Made by a program: the position numbers and the translations under genes
In this document: positions 10,201 through 18,589 of the stretch, piece by piece
How positions within the stretch are numbered: position 1 is the first letter of the stretch
Layout: each line of letters begins with the position of its first letter
Notes under the pieces: model-generated
The model's database searches: none
The model's input: only the letters and a program-made list of their open reading frames with translations
Told to the model about the DNA's origin: nothing
Assembly: GCA_964470555.1 (NCBI GenBank)
Contig: CAYYDG010000035.1
Coordinates: 14,451 to 78,450, forward strand
Direction: 5' to 3'
DNA from: RBC074 sp964470555
GTDB taxonomy: Bacteria; Acidobacteriota; Blastocatellia; RBC074
Length of the DNA: 64,000 bases

Positions 10201-10949
10201 CGACGAACGCCTATGTCATCGTCGTTGTTGTCTGAACCGTCAATCGTGAAATTGTTGGCGCGGCTGCGAATGCCGTTGACTGAAAACTGGCCTGTTGTTC
10301 CGACTCCGGCGCCAACGCCTGGGCCGACGGAATTGCCGATGGCCATCGGCGGTGGAGCGACTCCGGCAGCCAGAAAGGCCAGATCATCAAAGGTGCGAAT
10401 GCCCGGCAATGCCAAAATCAGCATCTGCCGCGAATCGAAATGCTGCGTACGGCTGGCATTGGACGTGTTGACCAATTGCTCGGAATCGAAAACATCCGAA
10501 GAAGAACCGGTTTGACCTGTCGGCTGTCCAGTTGCGGGTTGCGTCGCGGCAGGTTGCGTTGGCGCTGTCGTTGTGGCGTCAATTTTTCGCAGCTCCAGCG
10601 GCGGTGGCGTGACCACGCTTGGGTCGAGAATGCGAACCGGCACGTTGGTCGTCGAAGTCGGGACGAGTTCGTAACCCGGACTTGTCGCGTTGACCACGTA
10701 AACGCCGACCGGAAGCATCTTGATGAAGTATTCGCCATTGGCATCGGTCAGCGCAGAACGAACCAACCCGGTGTCGCGGTTGGTGACGGAGACGGTTGCT
10801 CCGGCAATCGCTGTTCTGGTTCCCACCTGATAAACGTTCCCCTTGATGGCTCCGCTGGTGACGGTTTGTGCCAGGGCGGTTGGCAGTAGGAAACAAACCA
10901 GGGCGATTGATGTCAAAAGACTGAACAACTTGATTTTGGATTTGAACAT
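7203..10949 (-). CDS. Oar-like TonB-dependent outer-membrane protein with CarboxypepD_reg domain
   Basis: About 1248 residues. Start at ATG 10949 because AAGGA lies 8 nt upstream; a GTG at 10970 would add seven residues. A signal peptide ending ALAQ is followed by a carboxypeptidase-regulatory-like domain (GAIKGNVYQVGTRTAIAGAT), a Pro/Thr-rich linker (about 145-165), a plug-like region with SVNGIRSRANNFTIDGSDNN, and a long beta-barrel ending in the aromatic TIQFALKYSF expected of outer-membrane barrels. Acidobacteria carry many such genes; they probably bind or import polymeric substrates. No TonB box can be assigned with certainty. It is flanked by a strong terminator. Confidence 0.9.
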   Translation of the reverse strand: MFKSKIKLFSLLTSIALVCFLLPTALAQTVTSGAIKGNVYQVGTRTAIAGATVSVTNRDTGLVRSALTDANGEYFIKMLPVGVYVVNATSPGYELVPTSTTNVPVRILDPSVVTPPPLELRKIDATTTAPTQPAATQPATGQPTGQTGSSSDVFDSEQLVNTSNASRTQHFDSRQMLILALPGIRTFDDLAFLAAGVAPPPMAIGNSVGPGVGAGVGTTGQFSVNGIRSRANNFTIDGSDNNDDDIGVRRQGFTTLVPQSIESMQAVQITTLLPEPQLGRNMGAQINAVSRSGGREFHGTLYGFLTDKRLNARNPFDLTGGPSTFPITRADGTAVRIGRLTTAGQLVDIQPLAPANPVGGENPFTRGQYGFVFGGPLVKDRTHYFVSYEHQDINASRESHFAVPTVAHRGLFTSGEVGLVDTQQNSVFPTSIDGNAFLSLFPFPNNPGGPYGRSTFTQVLPAGADGNIFSFKLDQNLNAFGKSHVLSGRYNFTDDATTLPVTGEALFSSLRANVRTQNVSLLFDSSVSARTANQFRLSYGRTSLNFNEVRNPFLLPGGANLTNPKEREYLLNAPYIYNTSTAAGSLFQIVEGFNTERRTGPLGQVVVTGYNPIGVDVFNFPQQRTNNTYQLADTLIYSRSNHRVTTGFDIRWTHLNSFLDRNFRPQAVFNGAQDVAGIVDPSTPTINPQGFYFGRDYLSVGAPTGFFQTFAAGNPDSTIGLRYWQNNLFLADQIRVRPNFSLTLGLRYELNTTPREMNNRIESTFNSPVVQQLIAIERQITGSVFGNSVSGFENFLAGRFKMYKTDGNNLAPHFAFAWDPFKTGKTSIRGGYSIYYDQILGAVISQSRNVFPNFLTVNFGGYNPDCVTDFSGCVANPFHTLVAQNPSFTFAKPGTLNQLNSDVVLAALNAALYTNVTTGPGFILPDAHMETPYSQHWGLTFEREFLRDFHFSVGYVGTKGAKLLRVATPNLGPNSIAYVRNIFATQPFPNAPDLRFPEFFGINFSPSRESQIPAFRPFPLLGSFTSIESDANSNYHSLQAQLNKRFSKGVQFTTAYTWSHSIDEVSDLFDLGGAPALPQDSYNRAAERGSSNFDIRHRFAYSVIWELPGFNRRDALGGWQLASTGFYQTAQPYSVLFCCDINRDGNASDRISFLNASGADPGSAPRNTFRADDMSVVNFAINKIFFIGDDNKLEIRSEFFNLFNRSNFGIPVNRLFFGDVGIEPLTQKNYTDTRTPARTIQFALKYSF

Positions 10950-11432
10950 AAACAATCCTTTTTTTTTCACTAAGTTCCATGGCTCAGTAAGCGATGCCGT
11001 GTCAGCGAATACCCGGCTCGGCTTATTTTGAGTTTCATGGATTCGTGAGTGGTGTTACTGCTTTGGTTGACGAGCGGTCGGGGGACCAATCATAGGTTAA
11101 GGGTTGAGCAAGCAAGTCGTTGTGACGGCAAATTCACAAAACAGCTCGCAGTAATTTTAGTAAGTACAGTATCAATGGCCACTCACGGATAACGCTTTTG
11201 TGAGTCAGCCATTCCGGTCGTCGCGTCGCAACCGGGCTGAACGATCAGAAGACGGAAACACAAGTCGGTAGAGCACGGATTTACGACTCGGTCTCAGTCA
11301 TTCTTGTTACTGATAATTTTGCAAATCAATGATCGTATGAGCGCAGGATAATCAGGTTTAGGTCAGCTTTCAATATGAAGTTTTTGTTTGTCGAATTTGA
11401 ACCGATCCAGGTTCTGGCTGACTGGCAGAAAT
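10950..11432. other. Intergenic region upstream of Oar-like gene
   Basis: About 480 bp without a credible gene. It holds the 5' region of the Oar-like gene, with AAGGA just before its start and two ACTCAC/GTGAGT short words, but I see no clear -35/-10 pair or named element. The predicted frame at 11326-11523 has no family resemblance. Confidence 0.5.
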
Positions 11433-12098
11433 TCACATTTTTACAGCAGCCAGACGCGAAAGTTTGAATGCTGAAAAGGCAAATACCGTTCGGGAAATCA
11501 GGCTGGAAATTTGTTGCGCCCATTCGGCGACCTGAGTTCCGTCGTTGCCGCGAAACGCCATCGCCAATGACATTCCCAGACTGAGAATGAACATTACGGC
11601 CAAAAACTGGTTTTGCAATTTCAACGCCGACTGAGCCAGTTGAACAAACGCGGCTACGCTGGCGACCGTCGCGACAAACAACAGCAACTTCAACCAGGTT
11701 TGCCCGCCTTTGACCATCTTCAAGGCTGCGGTCAAGGCCAGCAATCCGCCATTGAAAAACAATGGCAGCAACCAGACGCTTCCGGCGGTCAAGACGTTTG
11801 AATCATTACGACTGGCTTGCCACAGCGCCCAAGCCAGACAGACAAATCCCGGCGCAGATAAAAACAGCAAACTGTTGTTGAGCCAGACGGATTCGTGGCC
11901 GTTGGTGGCGGCCAGGAGCTTGCCGATGGCATTCAGCAAATTGCCGCCGCTGATCAGCAACACGCCCAGATAGCCGAGTTCGCCGATGATTTCATTTCTG
12001 CGGCGGAGCATTCGGGCAAGTTGAACCAGACCGAAAATGAAAACCGCCGCCGACACAAGCGCGATGATGGCCAACGTCAAAGAGTATTGTTCAGGCAT
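11433..12098 (-). CDS. Seven-helix integral membrane protein, unknown
   Basis: 221 residues with about seven hydrophobic helices: IIALVSAAVFIFGLV, YLGVLLISGGNLLNAIG, LLFLSAPGFVCLAWALW, WLLPLFFNGGLLALTAAL, LLLFVATVASVAAFV, FLAVMFILSLGMSLAMAF and a last one near the C-terminus. No catalytic motif and no family that I recognise. It stands alone 26 bp upstream of the SH3 gene region on the same strand, so the two might be co-transcribed, with this gene second. Confidence 0.6.
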   Translation of the reverse strand: MPEQYSLTLAIIALVSAAVFIFGLVQLARMLRRRNEIIGELGYLGVLLISGGNLLNAIGKLLAATNGHESVWLNNSLLFLSAPGFVCLAWALWQASRNDSNVLTAGSVWLLPLFFNGGLLALTAALKMVKGGQTWLKLLLFVATVASVAAFVQLAQSALKLQNQFLAVMFILSLGMSLAMAFRGNDGTQVAEWAQQISSLISRTVFAFSAFKLSRLAAVKM

Positions 12099-12123
12099 AA
12101 GTCGTTAAAGAAGTCCGTTTCAA

Positions 12124-12921
12124 TCAATGTTCTTCGTATAAAAAGCTCTGGTTCACCCAACCGGTCAGGTTGTTGTAACTGATCCTGACCCAAATGTCTT
12201 TGCCGATTTTACGTTGTTCGCCGGTGAAGCGAATGCCGCTGGCGTCGTGAGCCAGCTTGCCTATGGATTTTGCCTTGACGCCCGGCGTTTGGCGAACGTT
12301 GAGCGAATCATTGGCCGGAAGCCGAAACACAGCGTACTTCGCATCCGGTTTCAACGTGCGCGAATTGGCCGCAGCTTTTCGTCCGCTGGCAATATCCAAT
12401 TCGATCCAGCCTTCAGCCGGAGCGTTTCGCGGCGAATCGGCCCCGCTGGAATTCACACGATAATAGAAAATCTTTTTGCCGTCGGCTGACCATTCGATTT
12501 TGTTTTGAAGGATGAAATCCCAGCGCGCGGTGAACTTTTGTTTTCCACTGCCGTCGGCGTTGAACACAAAGCCTATGTTGTCATTGCATTCAAAACCACA
12601 GGCGATGACTAAAAAACGTTTGCCATCGGGCGAATGCCGCACTTGATGGACGGACAGAAAGCCGTCTTTTTCGTTCGTCAACAAAACCCGATTGCCGAGG
12701 TGGAGCGTTGTGCTGTCTTCGCTGACTTGGGCTTTTTGAGCTTCCTGAGCAAGGGGAAGACTGATAGCCAGGGCGAATAAAACCGCAGAGGCGCAAAGAA
12801 CGCAGAGGAAGCGCAGAGTTTCTATTTGCCAGTCTAGCCGCTTTTCGTGTTTCACCTCTGCGTCAACTCTGTGTTTTCTGCGCCTCTGCGGTGAAAAGGT
12901 TTTGTTGCTTAATTGCTTCAC
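12124..12921 (-). CDS. Secreted protein with PD40-like strands and C-terminal SH3 domain
   Basis: 265 residues in the open frame. The first about 45 residues are encoded by a decayed nonamer repeat (12778-12900), yet they still produce a usable signal peptide (RFLCVLCASAVLFALAISL). The middle part has beta-propeller-like strands (RHSPDGKRFLVI, IEWSADGKKIFYYR). The C-terminal 70 residues form a bacterial SH3b domain (SLNVRQTPGVKAKSIGKLAH ... GWVNQSFLYEEH). SH3b domains bind cell-wall peptides or other ligands. The true start could be any of several internal codons because the repeat blurs conservation. Confidence 0.65.
   Translation of the reverse strand: MKQLSNKTFSPQRRRKHRVDAEVKHEKRLDWQIETLRFLCVLCASAVLFALAISLPLAQEAQKAQVSEDSTTLHLGNRVLLTNEKDGFLSVHQVRHSPDGKRFLVIACGFECNDNIGFVFNADGSGKQKFTARWDFILQNKIEWSADGKKIFYYRVNSSGADSPRNAPAEGWIELDIASGRKAAANSRTLKPDAKYAVFRLPANDSLNVRQTPGVKAKSIGKLAHDASGIRFTGEQRKIGKDIWVRISYNNLTGWVNQSFLYEEH
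12778..12900. repeat. Decayed CGCAGAG nonamer repeat with inverted arms
   Basis: Left arm (12782-12817) has CGCAGAG/CGCAAAG units at about 9-bp period; right arm (12857-12897) is the complement (CTCTGCG, TTCTGCGCCTCTGCGG). It lies inside the 5' end of the SH3 protein gene. The same family occurs at 23071-23163. Confidence 0.75.
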
Positions 12922-12966
12922 GATGTTTTGAAAAGAAATGCTCAGCGCGGTAATGACTCCATGATT

Positions 12967-15219
12967 TTAGAAAAACCTGCCGAGCGAAAAATACACCTTG
13001 CCGCGACCGCCTTCACCGCGAGTGCCGACGATGGAAAATGGGCCGACTTTGGTGTCCATCACGAAACCGAGCGAAAAAGCCGAACGATGACGTTGCAAAT
13101 CGAATTGCGGAGTGAAGCCGCCTGAAACGCCTAGTTGATCGAACCAGACTCCGGCGTAAATGTTGCCGCCAATCAGCGACGGCAGTTCATCGAGCTTGTG
13201 CAGATAACCGCCTGTCGCCAGAAAGTATTGGTTGACGCGCAATTCGTCGCGGTTGATGGCTCCGAAGCGAAACGGTCCGCCGAGCAGGAATTGTTGAATC
13301 GGCGGAACTTCACGGCCAAAAGCCGAACCGGCGATTCCGGCAAGAAACATCGAGCCTTTGGTAGACATCGGAATGAATTGCGATAACCGAACTTCGGCTT
13401 GCGGAAAATCCTGTTTGGCGTCCGGCGCGGAAAAATACCAGCGGCCTTCCGCCGTCAGCCGCAATCCGCGCGTTGGAACCGTGGCGCTGTCTTGCCCGTC
13501 GAACGTCCAGCGAACGCGCGCCACATTGAAATTGCCGTCGAAACTCGGCAACTCCGGATTGCCTGTGCTGGTGCGCGCATAGACGCGCGTGTATTCGTAA
13601 CCGAACCTGAATTCGCTGCGCGCCGTCAGCACGCCGAAATCTCCGCCCGCACCAAATCGGTCAGCCTGATATTCAGCCAGTCGGGTTCGGCCTTCGAATA
13701 CGCCTTGCCGGTCGCGGCGATACGCCACGCGCGGCGCAACGAAAATTCCGCGTTCGCCAATCGGGCGAAAGTATTCCGTGGCGAACAAATTGCCGAATCC
13801 GATTTTGGCGTCAATGCGCCATTCGGCTCCGTAACCGCCAACGTCAAATACTGTGGCTCGCGCGCCGAGCGTGAAGTTGATGGCGTTGACTTCCGACCCG
13901 TCAATTTCCACACCGGTAACGATGGCGGGCGGAGCGTGCGATTTTTCGCGCGGACGAATTTCCAAAACGGTTTTGTCGCCGTCGGTTTTCAATCCGTAAT
14001 TGAAACTTTCGTAACGTCCTTGTCCGGTGATGGTCGTCAGATCGTTTTCCAGTTTGGAGGTGTCGAGCGGTTTGGCGGCGTGATCGTCTAGCCGACGTTG
14101 CAACGCTTTTTTCGCATCGGCTTCGACTCCGGCGATTTGCAGGTCGGTCGGCGCAGGGATTGTCGAGCGACGTTTGGCCTGGCGTTCGGCCAGATGCTGT
14201 TGCCAATCGCTTTCGCTCAAGGCGAAGCGTGACAGGACGACGTTTTTGATCGCAGCGGCTTTGAATCCGGCGTCGGCGATGTTGTCCAGGCCTATGAAAT
14301 CCAAAGCGGAAATGTTTCCCAAATCCGGCGCGATGATGATGTCCGCCAAGCGCAGATTTTGCCTTTCGTTGTTGATCGTCATCACCGTCACCGATTGTTC
14401 CAGAATGCCCACTATGGAGCCTATGGCCTGCAAATCGCCGAGCGGCGTGCCAGTGTCAACGGCAATAACCACGTCGGGTTTGAATTCGCGCACGACATCG
14501 GTTGGGATGTTGTTCATCAATCCGCCATCCACCAGAGTTTTGCCGTCGCGTTCGACCGGCGGAAAAACTCCTGGAATGGACATCGTCGCGCGCATCGCCG
14601 AAGCCAATGAACCGTCTTTCAGCACTTCGGGTTTGGCGTTGAGAAAATCCGTCGCCACGCAGCGAAAGGGAATCGGCAGATCGTCAAAACTTTTCAGGTC
14701 GTGATATGGCAACGCCAGTCGGTCAATCAACAAACCTATGTAATGCGCCGAACTGACGCCTAGCGGCAAGCTGACACCTTTTCGCAAACCGATTTCCAGG
14801 CCGACCTGAAAATCGCGTTTGTCCTGTTTGCGACGGAATGACAGTTTGTCGAAGCTGGGGCCGCTGCTCAGCAAATCAGTCCAGTTTTGGTTTCGCATCA
14901 ACTGGCGCATTTCAGCGGGCGAGGTTCCCATCGAATACAGCGCGCCGACAAGTCCGCCCATGCTGGTTCCGGCGACGAAATGAACCGGGATACGATTCTG
15001 TTCGAACCATTCCAGCACGCCGATGTGAGCGACGCCACGCGCGCCTCCGCCGCTGAGCACCAGGCCGATTTTCAATGGTTTGGGTTCTTGTTGCGTTTGT
15101 GCCGCAGAGCCGAACGGCATCAGTAAAGTCAGGCAGAGCAGGGCAAAAAATCGTTTGAATGTTTGCAAGGTAAGCCAATGTGGAGCGCTGCGACCGGTCG
15201 CAGCTTTTATTTTCGACAA
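12967..15219 (-). CDS. Patatin-like phospholipase with C-terminal BamA-type barrel
   Basis: Up to 750 residues. A patatin domain has the oxyanion loop GGGARG (57-62), nucleophile elbow GTSMGG with Ser86, and the catalytic Asp231 in VDGGLMNN. A POTRA-like segment follows, then a surface-antigen (BamA/TamA-like) beta-barrel ending GKVYFSLGRFF. This matches the PlpD/RssA-barrel type V secretion family, in which the barrel delivers the lipase to the surface. The first 14 codons lie inside a MITE-like repeat, so translation may begin at an internal TTG near 15168, which still leaves a signal peptide ending GSAAQ. Confidence 0.88.
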   Translation of the reverse strand: MSKIKAATGRSAPHWLTLQTFKRFFALLCLTLLMPFGSAAQTQQEPKPLKIGLVLSGGGARGVAHIGVLEWFEQNRIPVHFVAGTSMGGLVGALYSMGTSPAEMRQLMRNQNWTDLLSSGPSFDKLSFRRKQDKRDFQVGLEIGLRKGVSLPLGVSSAHYIGLLIDRLALPYHDLKSFDDLPIPFRCVATDFLNAKPEVLKDGSLASAMRATMSIPGVFPPVERDGKTLVDGGLMNNIPTDVVREFKPDVVIAVDTGTPLGDLQAIGSIVGILEQSVTVMTINNERQNLRLADIIIAPDLGNISALDFIGLDNIADAGFKAAAIKNVVLSRFALSESDWQQHLAERQAKRRSTIPAPTDLQIAGVEADAKKALQRRLDDHAAKPLDTSKLENDLTTITGQGRYESFNYGLKTDGDKTVLEIRPREKSHAPPAIVTGVEIDGSEVNAINFTLGARATVFDVGGYGAEWRIDAKIGFGNLFATEYFRPIGERGIFVAPRVAYRRDRQGVFEGRTRLAEYQADRFGAGGDFGVLTARSEFRFGYEYTRVYARTSTGNPELPSFDGNFNVARVRWTFDGQDSATVPTRGLRLTAEGRWYFSAPDAKQDFPQAEVRLSQFIPMSTKGSMFLAGIAGSAFGREVPPIQQFLLGGPFRFGAINRDELRVNQYFLATGGYLHKLDELPSLIGGNIYAGVWFDQLGVSGGFTPQFDLQRHRSAFSLGFVMDTKVGPFSIVGTRGEGGRGKVYFSLGRFF

Positions 15220-15287
15220 GTATTTCTGCCGAGTGATTGGAAGACTTCGCTGGCGAAAACAAAGCTACGACAAGTCGCAGCGCTCCA
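15181..15287. repeat. 107-bp MITE-like element with about 34-bp terminal inverted repeats
   Basis: Both ends read TGGAGCGCTGCGAC inwards and the similarity continues through GTCG-AGCTTT-TTTCG with about five mismatches. The middle about 35 bp is unique. No coding capacity. Its left end overlaps the 5' end of the patatin gene. Confidence 0.7.
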
Positions 15288-15295
15288 AAGTTTTT

Positions 15296-16126
15296 TTATT
15301 GTTTGGTGATTTTGACGGGGGAAGTCGTGCGAAAGGTCAATTGCGATTCGCTGGCAATCACTGCCGGATCGCCTTTGGTCGCCAGCACCACGCCGGTTCC
15401 TGCGCCCGCGCCAGTGCCAGCACCGATGGCTGCGCCTTTTTTGCCGCCTATGATGCCGCCGATCACAGCGCCGGCGCCGGCTCCGATGCCGACTTTAGCG
15501 GCGTCTTTCTTCTTGGTGGTTTTGGCCTCGCGCGTGAACTTGCTGGTGTCCAGATCAACCGTTCTGCCATCGGCCAAAGTCAATCGGGTCACTTGCAATG
15601 TCAACGAAGCCACGCCTTTGACGCGACCGCCTTCGTCAGAATCCACCACCACGCCGGAAACCGTTGCGCCTTTTTTGGCCACCACCCAATCGCCATCCAC
15701 GATCGCCTGCCCAAGCGTGCCGGTGAAGCTATCGCCGGATTTGGCGGTTTTGGTCGAAATGGTCGAACTGGTCCAGACGGAAATCGGAGTTCCGGCGGCC
15801 AGCGTAAACACTCTCGCTGGTGGAGGCGGCGGCGCAGCAGGTGAACCTGACGAAGGGGAGTTCATATTGGAAGCGCCGGTGTTGCCTGAAGTCATTCCTG
15901 GGTTAGCAGCGCCGGAAGACGAGGTTCCTGCGCCGGAAGCCGTGTTGGTGGGCATCATTGTTCCGGCAGCGTCGCTTGGGATTGCTGTCGCTGTTCCGTC
16001 AGTAGTTGGAGTCGGCGACGCATCCGCCACCGTTTGCGGAGAGGTGGATTGCGAAGAGCAGCCCGCCTGAACCAGCACCGTGGCCGCGACGAACAAAGCA
16101 AGCAGAAAAATTCTTTTTGAGTTCAT
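15296..16126 (-). CDS. Glycine-zipper lipoprotein
   Basis: 276 residues. N-terminal signal with lipobox VQAGC (Cys22), then a Thr/Ser/Pro/Gly-rich low-complexity stretch (about 25-105). A beta-rich domain follows (LAAGTPISVWTSSTISTKTA, GDSFTGTLGQAIVDGDWVVA) and a glycine-zipper segment (IGAGAGAVIGGIIGGKKGAA) near the C-terminus. Glycine-zipper lipoproteins of this kind are outer-membrane or periplasmic and of unclear role. AAAGGG upstream supports the start. The MITE-like repeat lies between its stop and the patatin gene. Confidence 0.75.
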   Translation of the reverse strand: MNSKRIFLLALFVAATVLVQAGCSSQSTSPQTVADASPTPTTDGTATAIPSDAAGTMMPTNTASGAGTSSSGAANPGMTSGNTGASNMNSPSSGSPAAPPPPPARVFTLAAGTPISVWTSSTISTKTAKSGDSFTGTLGQAIVDGDWVVAKKGATVSGVVVDSDEGGRVKGVASLTLQVTRLTLADGRTVDLDTSKFTREAKTTKKKDAAKVGIGAGAGAVIGGIIGGKKGAAIGAGTGAGAGTGVVLATKGDPAVIASESQLTFRTTSPVKITKQ

Positions 16127-16186
16127 AAAACCCTTTCTGAAGTTTGGTCGAGCGGGGAAGCCTCGACGGTTGATTGAACAGGGGAT

Positions 16187-17158
16187 TTACATGGTCAGAA
16201 CGACTTTGGCGACGGTTTTGCGCGTGGCCAATGAGTTCATCGCGGCAACAGCGTCAGCAAGCTGGAACGATTGGGAAACAATCGGTTTGATCTGACCGGC
16301 TTCGTACATTTTGAAGAGCGCAGCTTCGGCTTCAGCCATATATTCGGGATGATGTTCCAGATACCCGCCCCAATATACGCCTGTGACCGATATGTTTTTG
16401 AGCAAGATGCGATTCGCGGCGATTGAGGGAATTGTGCCCCCGGCAAAACCTATGACCAGCAACCGGCCTTCGGGCGCAATGCACTTGGTGGAAAGATCGA
16501 AGACTTCGCCGCCGACCGGGTCATAAATGATGTCGGCTCCGCGCCCTGTGATTTTTTTGACGGCATCCACCCAACCAGCGTCGCGGTAATTCAACGCATG
16601 TTCAACGCCCTGCGACAAACAGAATTTCAGCTTTTCTTCGCTGCCCGCAGTGGCGATGACGCGCGCGCCAAGCGCCTGGCCGATTTGAGTCGCCGACAAC
16701 CCTACGCCGCCCGCAGCCGCATGCACCAGCAACCATTCGCCGGGTTTGATTTGCGTGCGATTCGTCAGGGCGAAATACGAGGTTTGATAAATGACGATCA
16801 TCGCGGCGGCTTCTTCAAAACTCATGGCATCGGGAATGCGAAAGGTCTTGGCCGCCGGAGCAATGGAACATTCGGCATAACCGCCACTGCTCGCCATCGC
16901 CTGCACGCGGTCGCCGACTGCAAATCCGGTGACGCCTTCGCCAATGGCTTCTACGATCCCGGCTATTTCGGAACCGGGCGTGAACGGGCGCGGAGGCCGT
17001 GTTTGATATTTTCCCTGAATCAACAGGATGTCGAAAAAATTCAACGCCGCTGCGTGATTGCGTATGCGCAATTCGCCTGCGCCGGGTTCGGGCGCGGGAA
17101 TATCTTCAAACGACATCTGTTCGGGTTCGCACCAATCGTGGACTCGCCAGGCTTTCAT
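16187..17158 (-). CDS. NADPH:quinone oxidoreductase family (zinc-free MDR)
   Basis: 323 residues, the normal length for QOR-type medium-chain dehydrogenases/reductases. It starts MKAWRVHDWCEPEQM, has the substrate-domain motif GSEIAGIVEAIGEGV, and a Rossmann signature HAAAGGVGLSATQIGQALGA. The cysteine cluster of zinc-containing alcohol dehydrogenases is absent. It should reduce quinones or enoyl/enone substrates with NADPH in the cytosol. It is a single gene; CAGGAG lies 15 nt upstream of the ATG. Confidence 0.88.
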   Translation of the reverse strand: MKAWRVHDWCEPEQMSFEDIPAPEPGAGELRIRNHAAALNFFDILLIQGKYQTRPPRPFTPGSEIAGIVEAIGEGVTGFAVGDRVQAMASSGGYAECSIAPAAKTFRIPDAMSFEEAAAMIVIYQTSYFALTNRTQIKPGEWLLVHAAAGGVGLSATQIGQALGARVIATAGSEEKLKFCLSQGVEHALNYRDAGWVDAVKKITGRGADIIYDPVGGEVFDLSTKCIAPEGRLLVIGFAGGTIPSIAANRILLKNISVTGVYWGGYLEHHPEYMAEAEAALFKMYEAGQIKPIVSQSFQLADAVAAMNSLATRKTVAKVVLTM

Positions 17159-17208
17159 TTGAATGGTTGATTCTCCTGATCATTGGGTTAAAGCAGGGAA
17201 CTAAGAAT

Positions 17209-17276
17209 TGGCACAAATCGGCACGAATCAAAATAAGAATCAGGTTATTCGTAAACATTTGTGTTGATTCGTAGTT
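17209..17276. repeat. Decayed CACGAATC repeat with inverted arms
   Basis: GGCACAAATCGGCACGAATC on the left is mirrored by ATTCGT...GTGTTGATTCGT on the right with a spacer of about 20 bp. It belongs to the same architectural class as the other short tandem repeats in the window. Confidence 0.55.
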
Positions 17277-17402
17277 GATCTCCCCTGGAACGTCGTGGCG
17301 ATTCTACTTGAGGCAGCAAGGTGCGGCAATTCGACCACTGAGCGGATTTGGAGGATTGATGCAAAAGAATCCTATGTCACACGATTTTGGATTTAGGCAA
17401 CT

Positions 17403-17424
17403 TTGTCATACCACTTCGTGACAA
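17403..17424. promoter_or_regulatory. Inverted repeat upstream of sugar kinase
   Basis: TTGTCA and TGACAA are separated by 10 bp, about 80 bp upstream of the kinase start. This could be a repressor site for the sugar kinase gene, or the left half could be a -35 box. Only the symmetry is seen. Confidence 0.3.
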
Positions 17425-17503
17425 GCGTAGATTCGTTCATTACAATCGCTGCCTTCTCACCAACAAGGCGTTTTAATTTCGCTATCAAATGGAGAGCAAT
17501 AAG

Positions 17504-18586
17504 ATGAGCAATGGTTTGCAGATCAAACAGGAAGGCGCGCTGGATTTGTTGTCGCTGGGGGCGCTGGTTCACCGACTCGATCCCGGAGTCATCCCTTTTC
17601 GCAAAGCCGTGACCTGCCAGATTCACGTCAGCGGCGGCGAATTCAACGTGGCGGCCAATCTGGCGGATTGTTTCGGGTTGCGCACGGGCGTGGCCACAGC
17701 AATGGTGGATTATCCGATTGGCGAATTGATCGCCGAACGTGTCAAAGCCATGGGCGTCAAACCGTTTTACAAACGCTTCAAACACGACGGCGTGCGCGGG
17801 CCGAATATGGCCACGGTGTTCAGCGATCAAGGTTACGGCGTGCGTGCTCCGGTGGTGTTTTACAACCGTTCGAACGAAGCGGCGGCGCTGTTGAAGCCCG
17901 GCGATTTTGATTGGGACAAGATTTTTGCCGACGGCGTGCGCTGGTTTCACAGCGGAGGCATTTTCGCCGCGTTGTCCGAAACCACCGCCGAATTGATTAT
18001 CGAAGGCATGCAAGCCGCCAAGGCTGCGGGCGCGGTGACTTCGTTCGATCTGAATTTCCGCGAAAAACTGTGGAAGATTTCCGGCGGTGCGGATCGCGCA
18101 GCCTCGGTCATCAATCGCATTGTCGAAAACGTGGACGTGCTGGTCGGCAACGAAGAAGATTTGCAAAAAGGTCTGGGCATTCCCGGCCCCGAAGTCGCGG
18201 CGAAATCCAAACTCGATCCTTCGGTCTTTTTCGGAATGATTGACAGCGTCGTGTCCAAACACCCAAACATCAAAGTGGTGGCGACGACCTTGCGCGAAGT
18301 CCACACCACCAGCCGCCATTCGTGGGGAGCCGTCGCCTGGGTCAACGGCGAATCGCACGTTTCGATGACTGCCGAACTGGATGTGCTTGACCGCGTAGGC
18401 GGCGGAGACGGTTTCGCGTCGGGATTCTTTTACGGATTGTTGAGCGGCGAATCGGCGGCAGAAGCCTTGAAACTCGGCTGGGCGCACGGCGCTTTGCTGA
18501 CGACCTTCCCCGGCGACACGACGATGGCTTCGGTGGAACAAGTGCGAGCGTTTGCCCAAGGCGGCTCGGCGCGCATTCAACGGTAA
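17504..18586 (+). CDS. PfkB-family sugar kinase (2-keto-3-deoxygluconate kinase-like)
   Basis: 360 residues from the ATG at 17504, which has GGAGAG 8 nt upstream; an ATG 15 bp earlier is less well placed. Ribokinase fold: N-terminal SGGEFNVAANLADCFGL and the C-terminal anion-hole motif DRVGGGDGFASGFFYGLL with the catalytic Asp. Residues NEEDL (about 215) match the PfkB metal/ATP region. The length and FDLNFREKLW segment favour a KDG-kinase-like or related aldonate kinase over fructokinase; substrate is not certain. It fits with the nearby pentose-phosphate genes. Confidence 0.85.
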   Translation: MSNGLQIKQEGALDLLSLGALVHRLDPGVIPFRKAVTCQIHVSGGEFNVAANLADCFGLRTGVATAMVDYPIGELIAERVKAMGVKPFYKRFKHDGVRGPNMATVFSDQGYGVRAPVVFYNRSNEAAALLKPGDFDWDKIFADGVRWFHSGGIFAALSETTAELIIEGMQAAKAAGAVTSFDLNFREKLWKISGGADRAASVINRIVENVDVLVGNEEDLQKGLGIPGPEVAAKSKLDPSVFFGMIDSVVSKHPNIKVVATTLREVHTTSRHSWGAVAWVNGESHVSMTAELDVLDRVGGGDGFASGFFYGLLSGESAAEALKLGWAHGALLTTFPGDTTMASVEQVRAFAQGGSARIQR

Positions 18587-18589
18587 GAT

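Noticed and set aside
17393..18580. 395-codon minus-strand frame
   Set aside because: Lies opposite the PfkB kinase, His/Arg/Gln-rich, no family features.
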